NCBI GenBank assembly: GCA_029706075.1
Contig: JAINUG010000020.1
Coordinates: 6,601,860 to 6,665,859 of the forward strand
Direction: 5' to 3'
DNA length: 64,000 nucleotides
From: Aldrovandia affinis
Lineage: Eukaryota > Chordata > Actinopteri > Notacanthiformes > Halosauridae
Shown: positions 63,876 to 64,000 of the stretch, piece by piece
How positions within the stretch are numbered: position 1 is the stretch's first letter
How the letters are laid out: every line of letters starts with the position of its first letter
Notes under the pieces: generated by a model
The model's database searches: none
The model's input: the letters and a program-made list of their open reading frames with translations, nothing else
What the model was told of the DNA's origin: nothing
Translations under genes and position numbers: made by a program

Positions 63876-64000
63876 AATAAACGAACAAAACAGACAGGCG
63901 AGAACAAAACCTAAACACGGGGGGAAAAGGAAAACACATATAAACCGATGAAGAAAATAAACATGGAAGAAATCACGGCCAGGAAGAACTGCTGCATGTA

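Noticed and set aside
63141-63939. Long minus-strand frames rich in CLPTSQLPACL-type repeats
   Set aside because: They come from the 27/28-bp minisatellite; the same repeat is open in several frames on both strands.

Overview
This 64 kb window is animal nuclear DNA, almost certainly from a ray-finned fish. The evidence is split genes with canonical GT/AG introns, long CA/GT microsatellites, and a transposon set typical of teleosts: a Rex3/RTE-like LINE, BEL/Pao, chromodomain Ty3/Gypsy, Tc1-like and hAT elements, and V-SINE/L2-type tails. There are no operons, CRISPR arrays or bacterial signals. By my reading more than half of the sequence is transposon-derived.

Layout. 0.1-3.1 kb: two nested, decayed Tc1/mariner-superfamily elements. 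3.4-4.5 kb: a Gypsy integrase fragment on the minus strand. 5.9-11.2 kb: a degenerate BEL/Pao element with both LTR regions. 11.6-13.6 kb: a degenerate second Gypsy element. 13.9-14.4 kb: a long-TIR MITE. 17.3-17.7 kb: a 51-bp tandem repeat. 18.4-24.0 kb: a three-exon gene of the TP53INP family (168 aa) whose first intron holds an I/Jockey-like LINE. 28.4-48.9 kb: a 13-coding-exon CYLD-like deubiquitinase gene (812 aa) whose introns hold a Rex3-like LINE, a 6.6 kb chromoviral Gypsy element (itself hit by a hAT element), a Tc1-like element, a hAT remnant and many minisatellites. 50.7-51.5 kb: two exons of a P4-ATPase (ATP8B-like), the second diverged. 52.5-55.5 kb: microsatellites, a LINE RT fragment and a hAT end. 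55.8-61.5 kb: a multi-level nest of two Tc1/mariner-superfamily families. 61.9-62.3 kb: a second MITE copy. 63.3-63.9 kb: a 27/28-bp minisatellite.

Host genes. The TP53INP-like and CYLD-like genes are both on the plus strand, about 4.3 kb apart. In vertebrates TP53INP proteins link stress and p53 signalling to autophagy through an LC3-interacting motif. CYLD removes Met1- and Lys63-linked ubiquitin chains from NF-kappaB signalling complexes. Both reading frames stay open with consistent splice phases across every exon, despite heavy transposon loading of the introns.

The most unusual structure is in the CYLD-like gene. Tandem duplications sit on or next to several splice junctions: two acceptors lie in the last unit of intronic tandem arrays, and one exon end with its donor is triplicated. 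The protein also ends in a repeat-encoded Thr/Gln/Pro/Ala-rich tail.
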